Source: Ochromonadaceae sp. CCMP2298 (taxonomy: Eukaryota > Sar > Synurophyceae > Ochromonadales > Ochromonadaceae). From it: a stretch of DNA of 11,651 nucleotides. The position numbers and the translations under genes are program-made. The notes beneath the pieces are model-generated. The model ran no database searches and was not told the DNA's origin. It saw nothing but the letters and a program-made list of their open reading frames with translations. Each line of letters opens with the position of its first letter. The stretch's first letter is position 1. Location of the stretch: positions 1 to 11,651 of the forward strand of contig MU634524.1 in NCBI GenBank assembly GCA_026770595.1. Direction: 5' to 3'. Positions 1 to 7,950 of the stretch are shown piece after piece.

Positions 1-41
1 CCCTCCCTTTTTGCGAGAATTCCGTGTCCCACCGATTTGTG

Positions 42-992
42 ATGGGTTGCACGACGTCGCAGGCGGCCGCGAGTGAAGGGATGGGTTACAAAGCGGAGTT
101 GTCAGGGGCTTCTACCGGTAGTGATAAAGCAAGCGCTAAAAGAAGCGGAAAAGGCAGCGGTAAACCCGTGCACAGGAGGAGCATGACTGAGACTAAGATC
201 ACCCAGGCACTCCTGAAGAAGAGGATGGAGCATGCCGTCGACGAGAAGCCGCTCACGTTCGAAAAGATCCTGCTGAAGTTTGACAGGCTACGGTCTGTCC
301 TAGTGTACATCAAGAATCTCTTCAATGAAGTTGCGAAAGACGGGAAGCTGGACCACGATGGGCTGCAGGACGCGATGAAGAAGCTCCACGTGGACATGAC
401 TCTGGACGAGATCCTCGACCTCTTCGACTTCGTCAACGTGCAGGAGCGCGATGGCGGCATCACCATTAAGGAGTTTCTGGTAGCCCTGACGATCGGGATG
501 GTGCTGGATGTGATTCCCGCGCTGCTGTCACAATCGACGAATGTTGTCAACACCAATTCGGAGATAAGCATTGGCATTGACGAGACCTTCTCGGGCTTCC
601 TGGGCCACCACGGGGAGATCCAGGAGCTGCTGAGTCTGATAGTCACAGCCTACCTTATTTTCGACCCCAAGGGCAAGGGCTACATTGAGCGCAAAGGGAT
701 CAACGAGACGTTGGTCGCGCACGGCAACCACGGCGTGCATAACAACGCGATGCTCAGCCAGGAGCGGTGGGCCGAGATGGTGAGTTTTAAAGCGCCTGCC
801 CAGTCCGACTCTCACACTAACACACACACTCTCACACTAATACACACACTTTTTGACGTACCCTGATATACCTTAATGTTTCCTACGAACCACCAGGACT
901 GGGACGGGAACGGAACCATAGATTTCGCAGAATTCGTCTACTCGATGATGTCGTGGGTGGATTTGACCGAGGACGAGGACGAAGAGGCTTAA
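42..992 (+). CDS. Dual-acylated EF-hand Ca2+-binding protein (exons 42-779 and 897-992)
   Basis: Spliced product is 277 aa. I chose the ATG at 42 because it gives an N-terminus MGCTTS: Gly2 with Ser6 fits the N-myristoylation consensus and Cys3 is a likely palmitoylation site. The frame is open to the left edge, so an upstream exon cannot be excluded. Residues 3-50 are a basic Ser/Lys/Gly linker. Four EF-hand-like units follow: about 88-116 (loop 96-107, degenerate), about 121-150 (degenerate, Glu144 kept), about 200-222 (loop DPKGKGYIERKG, degenerate) and 247-258, which is canonical (DWDGNGTIDFAE, ligands D247, D249, N251, D255, E258). The tail is acidic (EDEDEEA). The last EF-hand loop appears only after removing the intron at 780-896; reading through gives an unrelated Thr/His/Leu tail. 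Family knowledge: such proteins (calcineurin-B/CBL-like) act as Ca2+ sensors at membranes. The specific partner is unknown. Only one hand looks able to bind Ca2+ normally. Confidence 0.88.
780..896 (+). other. Intron of the EF-hand gene (117 nt)
   Basis: The donor is ATG|GTGAGT and the acceptor is CCACCAG|GAC. It is phase 0 and falls directly before the first Asp of the last EF-hand loop. A CTGAT possible branch site lies about 30 nt before the acceptor. The middle is CA-rich. Confidence 0.85.
811..850 (+). repeat. Two-copy 20-bp tandem repeat inside the EF-hand intron
   Basis: Two adjacent 20-bp units (811-830 and 831-850), ctcacactaa followed by c/tacacacact, differ at one base. This is a CA-rich microsatellite-like tract confined to the intron, with no coding role seen. 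Confidence 0.8.
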
Positions 993-1265
993 CGATGGGT
1001 AAAGAGGAAATATGCTATATTTTGTAAACGGCCGGCACGATTCCGGTTCTATCGCTGGATGCCGATTCCGATTTCGGTTCTGTCTTTAGACATTTGCGCT
1101 TTGACATTCATCATTAACGATTTTCAAGGAAAGAGTAGCTAGCTTCTGTCTGGGTGGGTTGGCACAAGTTGTTTATTTGAGTAGAATATCGACTGAACAT
1201 CGAGTGGAATATCGCACTTGTTTTACAAAGCTAAAAAAAACGCGAACACCAACACGGCAGGACTA
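993..1265. other. Convergent intergenic region between the EF-hand and PPR-like genes
   Basis: Holds the 3' ends of two genes that face each other. On the minus strand an AATAAA lies at 1177-1172. On the plus strand there is no AATAAA; TTTGTAAACGG near 1021-1031 is the only signal-like element. Short near-repeats of gattccg and cggttct occur at about 1038-1081. No convincing gene is seen. Confidence 0.6.
1172..1177 (-). promoter_or_regulatory. Poly(A) signal AATAAA for the PPR-like gene
   Basis: Plus-strand TTTATT reads AATAAA on the minus strand, 88 nt beyond the stop codon at 1266-1268. The spacing is reasonable for a 3' UTR. It matches the position of the same hexamer after the other two minus-strand genes. 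Confidence 0.5.
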
Positions 1266-3252
1266 TCACTGTTTCTCTAAGCTCTTCATAAGGGATCTGA
1301 CGCGATCAGTGCTCTTATTGTGGCTATCGAAGTCGTGCAGGCGGTTTGATAGAGCGCTTGAGTCGAGCACACGAGGCGCGCAGCTTGGGTTGATTCCTTC
1401 CAAGCACATGTACAGTTCTGCCGGAGAATTGCACTGGTCAAGGGCCCAGGCGGTGTAGTCATCGGCCATGTGGCGTTGGCGTTGATCCGGACCCACGCGG
1501 CTGTCGTCGGTAAGGTGGGATATCAGAATTCCCAAGAACTTTGCCTTGAAATCAACATTGGAGTCGAAAATGTGTTCTAAAGCAGTGGTGGATGCGGAAG
1601 AAGGGAGGCTGTCCAGGAGGGGTAGCATGCTCGAAACTACGTGATAATTTGCCCGCTCAATTTGGTTCGACCGAATCAGAGCCACGACACAGAGAGCGCT
1701 GACTTTCATCGCAACTACATGGAAACCCACTCCTTCTGTGGTTGCATAAGCCTCCACACGCTTGGATAGCGACACCAGTTCCCTCCACCGACCCAGCTCA
1801 CCCAACCTCAACGCCATGGTTACCATCGTCTGCTGCCGGCTCCCGGTATGGACATCAGAGAACTCCAGGCGAGAGAAAACCCACTCAGCGTAGCCGCGTA
1901 GAGCCAGAATGGGTGCTAAGATGACAACCACCCGCCAAGGAACTATCTGCGAGTTTTGGTCGTATGGATCCAGCATTACTTGCGCGAAGGACTTCTGCCC
2001 CGGCGCGTTTCGCCTTGCATCTGCTGTCTTCAGCGTCCCCAGCACCTTGTGCATTATCCGATCGATCGCTGCTATCTGCCTGTCCATAGAATCTGACTCA
2101 TCTTCTGACTCAGGTCTCCGTCGTGCAACAGGTATTGTCGCGTCCCTTGATGCGATCTCGGCTATTATGCCGCGACTCACAAACACAGCCAGTGCTTCCT
2201 GACAGATTGCCCATGTCGACTCTCCGCCCACCTCTAACCAGTGGCTATTGACCTCTAAGGCAAGTTCAATGTCCTGCGTCCTCTTGCAGAAGGCCAGCAT
2301 GTTCTGCACGCAGTAGGCGTTCATCAGCAAATCCTCGCCCGACACGATGCGCTTATATATCGCCACGACATCTGTGCGTTTGTTCGCGCTAATAGCCGCA
2401 GTCAAGAGTGCAGATTCCATGTAGATACTTGGGGATATGCCTGCCTCGACTGCTTCCTCGTAAAACGCCTTCGCTGCGCGATAATCCCTGCCTTTGCCTG
2501 CCAGTGCCATCAGAGACCCGTAAATCGCTCCGTCTACTTTTGCCCCAGATGCCTGCAGCATAGTCTTTATGCCCACAGCCTCGTCCATTATCTGCTTATC
2601 CGCCTGAATAGATTGAGTCAAGAGAGATAGACAGCTAAGAGCCAATTTCGAGTCGCCGTGGAGCTGCGGAAACCGCACTTGGTCTCGGCGCGCGTCCCGG
2701 TAGACGTTGAGTCCCTGCAGCGCCGTGACAGGGTCCTTCTTCGCTGCCTTCAACAGCATCGCAAGGGGAGCTTCGCCCATTAATTCGGGCCGCTTTGAGG
2801 TGGCAGCGTCGTAGAAATCGAAGGCAGCCTCTGCCTCGCCGACAGCCTCGAAGCACTGTAAGGAGAGGACGAAGTCGGCCTGGGAGAGCGATTCCACACG
2901 CACGTGGCTTTGAATGAAGCTCTTTGTCTACAAGAGGGGATGATGTATTAATACAATGCGAAGGAACCGAGCAAGAGAGCGGATGTCTTACGATTTCCTT
3001 GTCCTTCAGCTTCAGCAAAGTTTGCAGAAGTGGCTTCGTTTCAGCACCGAGAGAACCCAATCCTCCAGCACTGCTGCTGAGCAGATCATCTTTCTCTCTC
3101 ATTTTGAGAAGAAGATGATGTCTAAGAGATTTCCTTGACGAATTAAGAGGGGTTTGGCTGCTGTATCTGATGGTAACTCGAGCAACAACAGCCACATTGC
3201 TGCCGCTCCTCGCAAGTTGGCGGGGCAGACGTCCCAGCGTCGCTGCAAGCAT
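1266..3252 (-). CDS. PPR-like helical-repeat protein, probably mitochondrial (exons 3252-2992 and 2927-1266)
   Basis: Spliced product is 640 aa. The ATG at 3252 opens a classic mitochondrial presequence: residues 1-29 carry five Arg and no acidic residue, followed by RYSS, which resembles an R-type processing site. The body is alpha-helical with weak pentatricopeptide-like units. The clearest is residues about 220-255 (IYGSLMALAGKG ... AFYEEAVEAGISP), followed by further A/F/Y-patterned helical pairs to about 325 and earlier ones from about 103. A Ser/Glu/Asp/Arg-rich stretch near residue 360 looks like a linker. Family knowledge: PPR proteins bind organellar RNA in processing, editing or translation. 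I see no DYW or SMR domain. The repeats are degenerate, so an RNA code cannot be read, and another helical-repeat family (TPR-like) is possible. The start, phase-0 splice and stop are consistent throughout. It lies head-to-head with the Ca2+ pump gene and tail-to-tail with the EF-hand gene. Confidence 0.8.
2928..2991 (-). other. Intron of the PPR-like gene (64 nt)
   Basis: On the minus strand the donor is ATC|GTAAGA and the acceptor is CTTGTAG|ACA, phase 0. Without splicing the exon 1 frame runs into unrelated low-quality sequence, while exon 2 lacks an ATG. A TTAAT possible branch site lies about 20 nt before the acceptor. Confidence 0.85.
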
Positions 3253-3660
3253 TGCAGAGTTCTATCGCCTCGCGACAGCCGGATCAGTGCTTCTCTCTTT
3301 GGAGCACCGACGCGTAGCCGGGAGCGGTCGGATGTACCGCAGAGCCACTCAGCACAGGCTGTGCACCGTTGAAAGATTGGAAGATGCCGGATGGGGAGGG
3401 GAGGTCCAGTGCTTTGTCCAAAGTGGTCCAGGGTTTTGCTTGTGGGCGAGGGATTTTCACCCTTTCAACCGGACAATGTATATAGTCCGGTAACTCATAT
3501 GGAAAGATTGACGTTTCCCCTGACGACTTGTCCAATAATAATTGAATTTAGGAGAGGCGCTTTCAACTGTATAAGTGCATCTGCAAGCGCGCTAAATACG
3601 TCTACCTTACGGCGCATCGTAATCATGCTTCCGGCTAACACCGCTTGATTGCACATTCTT

Positions 3661-3667
3661 TATAAAA
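3661..3667 (+). promoter_or_regulatory. TATA-like box
   Basis: TATAAAA within the AT-rich spacer, 120 nt before the ATG at 3781 and about 530 nt before the possible pump start at 4197. Only the motif and its location support it; a chance match is quite possible. Confidence 0.25.
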
Positions 3668-3743
3668 CAATTTTACTCGTGGTAAAAAAGCGAGCACCTT
3701 AGCGGCACTAAAAAAGCAAACAAGCACACTGGGCTGGGCAGCC

Positions 3744-3773
3744 GTAGGCTAACTTGTGCGTAGGCTTACTTGT
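3744..3773 (+). repeat. 14-bp direct repeat in the divergent promoter region
   Basis: GTAGGCTAACTTGT (3744-3757) and GTAGGCTTACTTGT (3760-3773) are separated by 2 bp and differ at one base. They could be paired protein-binding sites or a small duplication. The function is unknown. Confidence 0.6.
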
Positions 3774-3780
3774 CCGGGCC

Positions 3781-4059
3781 ATGTACCTGATTCAAGCATC
3801 TGTTGCCACAACCCTCAGAATGCAAGAGATGCAAATGTGCTTTTTCCTAATTAACCTTTCTTTTTTCAGTTTTTTTGCAAGGGAGCTGGAAGGGAGGGAG
3901 GGTTTCCTGAAATTGCCGAAAGCGAAACGCTTCAATAAATTCCTCAAAGACCAGTTGGAGAATGTACGCATACAACGTAAAACCCAACAAATATCGGACA
4001 AATTTGTGGTCACCAAAACAAAAGACGGCTCTGGGTCAAACAGTCAAAGTGCAAAATGA
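3781..4059 (+). CDS. Doubtful small ORF or terminal exon, unrecognised
   Basis: From the ATG at 3781 this reads 92 aa. The N-terminal third has a very hydrophobic Phe-rich run (MCFFLINLSFFSFF). The C-terminal 60 residues are Lys/Arg/Gln-rich and helix-like (FLKLPKAKRFNKFLKDQLEN). The hydrophobic run is encoded by DNA that looks like a splice acceptor: CTAATTAACCT, a pyrimidine tract, then CAG at 3867-3869. The true coding part may therefore be only an exon starting at 3870, joined to an undetected upstream exon. It may equally be 5' untranslated sequence of the pump gene. No homology is recognised and base composition is not strongly coding. Confidence 0.2.
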   Translation: MYLIQASVATTLRMQEMQMCFFLINLSFFSFFARELEGREGFLKLPKAKRFNKFLKDQLENVRIQRKTQQISDKFVVTKTKDGSGSNSQSAK

Positions 4060-4196
4060 GGGAAGGGCATAGAGACTCACACAACTGATCAAGAGAGACC
4101 CACCCGCAGATTCCTCCGTCTACACTTCTCAAGGTTCCATAAAGGCATGCACAGTGCATTCTGAGGGTTCTGGTAACAGACATTTGAATCAGTTAC

Positions 4197-4291
4197 ATGG
4201 CAGGACAAGACGCTCAGGTAGCCTGCAGCAGCCCAGCCCAGTTTTATTATATTAGGAATAATCTCATCTCTCCTCTTCTCTCACCCCATAG
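4197..4291 (+). other. Candidate 7-codon first exon (4197-4217) plus 74-nt intron (4218-4291) of the Ca2+-ATPase gene
   Basis: An ATG at 4197 opens the short peptide MAGQDAQ and ends at CAG|GTAGCC. A strong pyrimidine tract ending CCCCATAG lies at 4291. Joining 4217 to 4292 gives ISP followed in frame by the ATG at 4301, and would lengthen the pump from 1094 to 1104 aa. Unspliced, a TAG at 4289-4291 stops the frame just before 4292. The donor is weak, so this is an alternative model. The intron could instead lie wholly in the 5' UTR. Confidence 0.4.
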
Positions 4292-4300
4292 ATTTCCCCA

Positions 4301-7300
4301 ATGGAGAATAGTAACAAAGCATATGTGACGCAGGCCACGTTGGATTCGCTCAATGTGGCCCAAGGGAAAGAGGATAACAAGGAACATCTCGATGCCCTCG
4401 GCGGGGTGGACGGTCTGCTGGCTAAGCTTTGCGTTGACATCAAAATCGGCCTCACTAACGCCCAAGTCGAGAGCAACAGAGAGAGGTACGGGAACAACTC
4501 ATTCCCTGAGTCACCGATGAGTTCTTATCTTGAGTTGCTCCTTGTTGCGCTGAGTGATACCACGCTTCTCATCCTGTGCGCGGCTGCTGCTGTGTCTTTG
4601 GTGGTTGGCTTTCTGGCGCACCCGGAAGACGGCTGGATCGAAGGAACTGCGATCTTCATCGCGGTCATCCTCGTGTCGAACATTTCTGCGGGCAACGACT
4701 ACTCGAAGCAGCTGCAGTTCAAGGCTCTGGAGGCCACCTCGGCGGAGGACGAGCGCACCTCCGTGCTGCGCCAGGGCACCATCGAGCGAGTCAACCCCAG
4801 AGACCTTGTCGTCGGAGACATCCTCGTCCTACAGGTGCATTCATCTTATACTCAATCGTCCCACTGCGCGTCTAACCTTTTTTAAATCCTTCATCCTGCT
4901 CTGTGACAGGCGGGAGACTCGGTGCCCGCGGACTCGATTCTGTTCACGCACGAGACATGCCTCTCCAACGAGTCCTCGCTGACCGGCGAGCCAGACGACA
5001 TGAAGAAGGACCGAAATAAAGACTGCTTCCTTCTCTCCTCGTGCACCATCACTGAGGGCGAGGAGGCGCACGCGGTTGTGGTGGGCATTGGGCCGTTCTC
5101 CCAGTGGGGAAAGATCAAGGCAAACCTCGTGACAGAGGCGGTCAACACGCCGCTGCAGGACAAGCTCGAAGACATGACCAAGCTGGTGGGCTACATCGGC
5201 ATGGGCGTTGCCGTGGGTACCTTTATCGCCCTCATCATCAGCATTTGGGCGCGCCACAACGGCGAGAACGTCGCGGAATACGTTATCAGCGCCTTCATCG
5301 TGTGCGTGACGATCGTGGTGGTGGCCATTCCCGAGGGCCTGCCTCTGGCGGTGACCATCTCGCTCGCCTACTCGACCAAGAAGATGTATCAGGACCAGTG
5401 CTTCATTCGCGTGCTGGCTGCCTGCGAGACCATGGGCAACGCTACCAACATCTGCTCCGACAAGACGGGCACCCTGACTGAGAACCGCATGACCGTAGTG
5501 GAAGGATTCTTCGGCGACGTCTCGTACGACATGGAGGAGTTCGTCTCCAAGCAGCTGCCCGACACAGTCAAGCGCGTGGTCGCCGAGCAGTGCTCGATCA
5601 ACCGCACAGCCTACCTGGTGTACAAGGACCAGGAGGGGAACGTTCTGGACCGTCCCAACATCATCGGCAACAAGACCGAGGGCGCGCTGATCATGATGGC
5701 TAAGTCTTGGGGCTACGACCACGAGGAGATGAAGGGCACCAACTTCAAGGAGGGCGTGGATAAGCTCTTCTCCTTCAACTCCGCCAAGAAGAGGTCCACG
5801 GCCATCGTGCACCGCGCAGACGGGTCAGTGCGCCTGTACTGCAAGGGAGCCACCGAGTGGATCCTCAAGGACTGCAGCAAATTCCTAACCGCCTCTGGGT
5901 CCTCCCCCATGACCGCGGAGAAGACCAAGACGTTGGAGCAGATCATCCAGAGCATGGCGGAGAAGGCGCTGCGCACGCTGTGCCTGGCCCACAAGGACTA
6001 CGCGAACGAGGCTGCGATGCCTGAGGACTGGGCCGTGAACCCCCCTGACAACTTCGAGCTCACGCTGGACTGCATCGTGGGCATCATCGACCCCCTTCGG
6101 TCGGACGTAAAGGAGGCCGTGCGCGTCGCGCAGGCTGCGGGAGTCACCGTACGCATGGTGACGGGAGACAACATCGCCACAGCCATGGCCATCGCCAAGC
6201 AGTGCGGCATCCTCACCGAGCACGGCACTGCTGTGGAGGGGCCCAGGTTCCGCGGGATGACACCCAAGGACGTGGATGCGATGCTGCCCAACCTGCAGGT
6301 CATGGCGCGCTCCTCCCCTGACGACAAGTACCTCCTAGTCACCCGCCTGAACGGGTACGCCATCCCTGATGGCAAGGTAGAGTGGGAGGCGAAGATGGAG
6401 GGCAGAGAGGGTGTGTCGTGGGAGAAGGACAGGGACCTGCTGCTGCCTGGGTACAGAGAGGAGTGGGAGGCTTCCCGCCCGGAGGGAGGAGACGTAGTGG
6501 GCGTTACGGGCGACGGAACCAACGACGCGCCTGCCCTGAAGGCTGCCGATGTCGGACTCGCGATGGGCATTACGGGCACCAAGGTGGCGCAGGGGGCTGC
6601 CGACATCGTCATCCTGGACGATAAGTTCAGCTCCATCGTGCGCGCCATCTCCTGGGGTAGGGCAGTGTACGACAACATCCGCAAGTTCCTGCAGTTCCAG
6701 CTGACCGTTAACCTGGTCGCCCTGTCGATCGTGTTTGCCGGCGCGGTGCTGGGGTTCGAGGAGCCGCTCACGGCTGTGCAGCTGCTGTGGGTGAATCTTG
6801 TGATGGACACGATGGGCGCGCTGGCGCTGGGCACGGAGGCGCCCACTCCGGAGCTACTGCTGCGCAAGCCATATAAGCGGTCCTCCAGCCTGATCTCCTG
6901 GCCCATGCGCCGCAACATCGCAGTGCAGTCCATGTACCAGTTCACGATTCTGATGATCCTGCTCTACAAGGGACCGCTGTGGTTCGGCGTCGAGCATGGC
7001 GTGGCTTGCGGACGCTACAAGACAGTCGGGGAGTCCTCCTATATGTGGGATGCGAACACGTTATTGCGAAACGACGCTACAGGAACCATCGGCTGCTCTG
7101 CCTACAAAGAGTACTGCGCTGGAGAGGGCATCTACTGCCTCCTAGAGGACAAAAAAGTCACCGGCTCGGACGGCGTCACCACAGAATTGAAGTTGCACGA
7201 CCTGGATGACTTCGAGGGCGAGTGCCTGGAGTGCAATCTGAACAGCTACATCCACGGCACCATCATCTTCAACACCTTCATCTTCTGCCAGTTCTTCAAC

Positions 7301-7660
7301 GAATACACCGCGCGGAGTATCTTCGACGAGTGGAACTGCTTCTCCGGCATCTGGACCAACTATGTCTTCCTCATCGTCAGCTTCGTCACTCTCGGCTTTC
7401 AAATTCTCCTAGTTGAGTATGGGGGAGAGTTCTTGAAAACCTCTCCGCTGGACCTCACCCAGTGGATCGTAACGATCATCCTGGGAGCTCTGAGCCTCCC
7501 TATAGGCGTATTAATGCGCTTCATACCTGTGAAGGAAGACCCCAACTCCTTCTTCGACAACTCGCGCGTCTTCGTCTCATCGGACCCTGCCGTGAAGCCC
7601 GCTTCCACCACTAGTATTGGGGTTGCGCTGGAGCCATCAGAGAAGCAGCAGGACGTTTAA
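4301..7660 (+). CDS. P2B-type plasma-membrane Ca2+-transporting ATPase (exons 4301-4834 and 4910-7660)
   Basis: Spliced product is 1094 aa, a P-type ATPase that exports Ca2+ (probably in exchange for H+) across the plasma or vacuolar membrane. Visible landmarks: TM1 about 84-106; TM2 about 112-130; A-domain TGEP at 203-206 (usual form TGES); TM4 PEGL at 319-322 with Ca2+-ligand E320; phosphorylation motif DKTGT with D362; nucleotide-binding KGA at 490; TGD at 596-598; hinge TGDGTND at 711-717; TM5 N779; TM6 N807 and D811. Ten membrane segments fit the family. The TM5/TM6 Asn and Asp pattern and FSSIV/GRAVYDNIRKFLQFQLTVN context indicate P2B (PMCA/ACA) rather than SERCA. Odd points: about 38 extra residues between RSSPDDK (645-651) and the hinge, a roughly 95-residue TM7-TM8 external loop with six Cys, and a C-tail of only about 45 residues without an evident calmodulin site. 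The upstream 5' exon alternative is listed separately. Confidence 0.95.
4835..4909 (+). other. Intron of the Ca2+-ATPase gene (75 nt)
   Basis: The donor is CTACAG|GTGCAT and the acceptor is TGTGACAG|GCG, phase 0. It joins DILVLQ to AGDSVPAD, restoring the A-domain. CTAACCT with branch A at 4875 lies 34 nt before the acceptor end. Confidence 0.92.
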
Positions 7661-7950
7661 GTTCGCACTTGCGCTTGTCCAAATCGGGACATAGAAAGTT
7701 TGCTAGTAAACGATGCTAGGAAATGTTAGTATAGCCCACTGAGGGGATATAGCGAAGTAGGGCCTATAGGGGTCTAGAGGGTATGGGAATGTTGTGACAC
7801 GAGAATTTTTTAGAATCATAGTAAACCTGAATTTGATACAGTAACTACGATTTTTGCCAGGACTCGCTTTCACTTTCTTTTATTGGGTTCAATTTAATCG
7901 CACAGAATAATATACACTGTAGTAAAAATAACACATTGGCTGTACATCTG
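7661..7950. other. Convergent intergenic region between Ca2+-ATPase and CCP5-like genes
   Basis: 290 nt of 3' flanking sequence, AT-rich with a purine-rich patch around 7735-7790. No AATAAA or ATTAAA is found on the plus strand for the pump; GTAAAC occurs twice. The minus strand has an AATAAA for the carboxypeptidase. No gene is seen. Confidence 0.6.
7879..7884 (-). promoter_or_regulatory. Poly(A) signal AATAAA for the CCP5-like gene
   Basis: Plus-strand TTTATT reads AATAAA on the minus strand, 66 nt past the TAA stop at 7951-7953. This is typical 3' UTR spacing. Confidence 0.5.

Larger units (their letters stand above)
3253..4196. other. Divergent intergenic region between PPR-like and Ca2+-ATPase genes
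   Basis: About 0.94 kb between two divergent genes, clearly more AT-rich from about 3530 onward than the flanking exons. It should hold both promoters. Seen in it: TATAAAA at 3661-3667, two TAAAAAAGC-type repeats near 3683-3717, a 14-bp direct repeat at 3744-3773, and one doubtful short coding stretch ending at 4059. The frames at 3284-3535 (minus) and 3170-3648 (plus) lack an ATG, recognisable motifs or splice support, and I do not call them. Confidence 0.6.

Noticed and set aside
24-41. GTG at 24 as a start for the EF-hand protein
   Set aside because: Non-ATG start in a eukaryotic gene; the ATG at 42 gives the MGC acylation signal. The upstream frame may just be 5' UTR.
86-646. Minus-strand frame opposite the EF-hand gene
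   Set aside because: Antisense shadow; the plus strand holds recognisable EF-hands and an acylation signal.
780-866. Read-through end of the EF-hand gene (Thr/His tail)
   Set aside because: This is intron sequence with GT-AG ends and a CA repeat; splicing restores a canonical EF-hand loop.
1038-1081. Near-repeats of gattccg/cggttct as a regulatory array
   Set aside because: Too short and imperfect; no gene starts nearby, since it lies between two 3' ends.
2924-3493. Several plus-strand frames over the PPR-like gene start
   Set aside because: Shadows of exon 1 and promoter sequence, without domain content.
3284-3535. Minus-strand open frame upstream of the PPR-like gene
   Set aside because: No ATG start, no motif, short, in the expected promoter region. 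It looked mildly protein-like but nothing supports it.
4841-5812. Long minus-strand open frame opposite the Ca2+ pump (323 codons)
   Set aside because: It is His/Val/Leu/Gly-rich, lacks any motif, and lies fully antisense to the conserved pump exon. It is a by-product of GC-rich third codon positions.
5998-6945. Long minus-strand open frame opposite the pump P-domain (315 codons)
   Set aside because: Ser/Arg/Pro-rich shadow of the phosphorylation-domain codons, with no family features.
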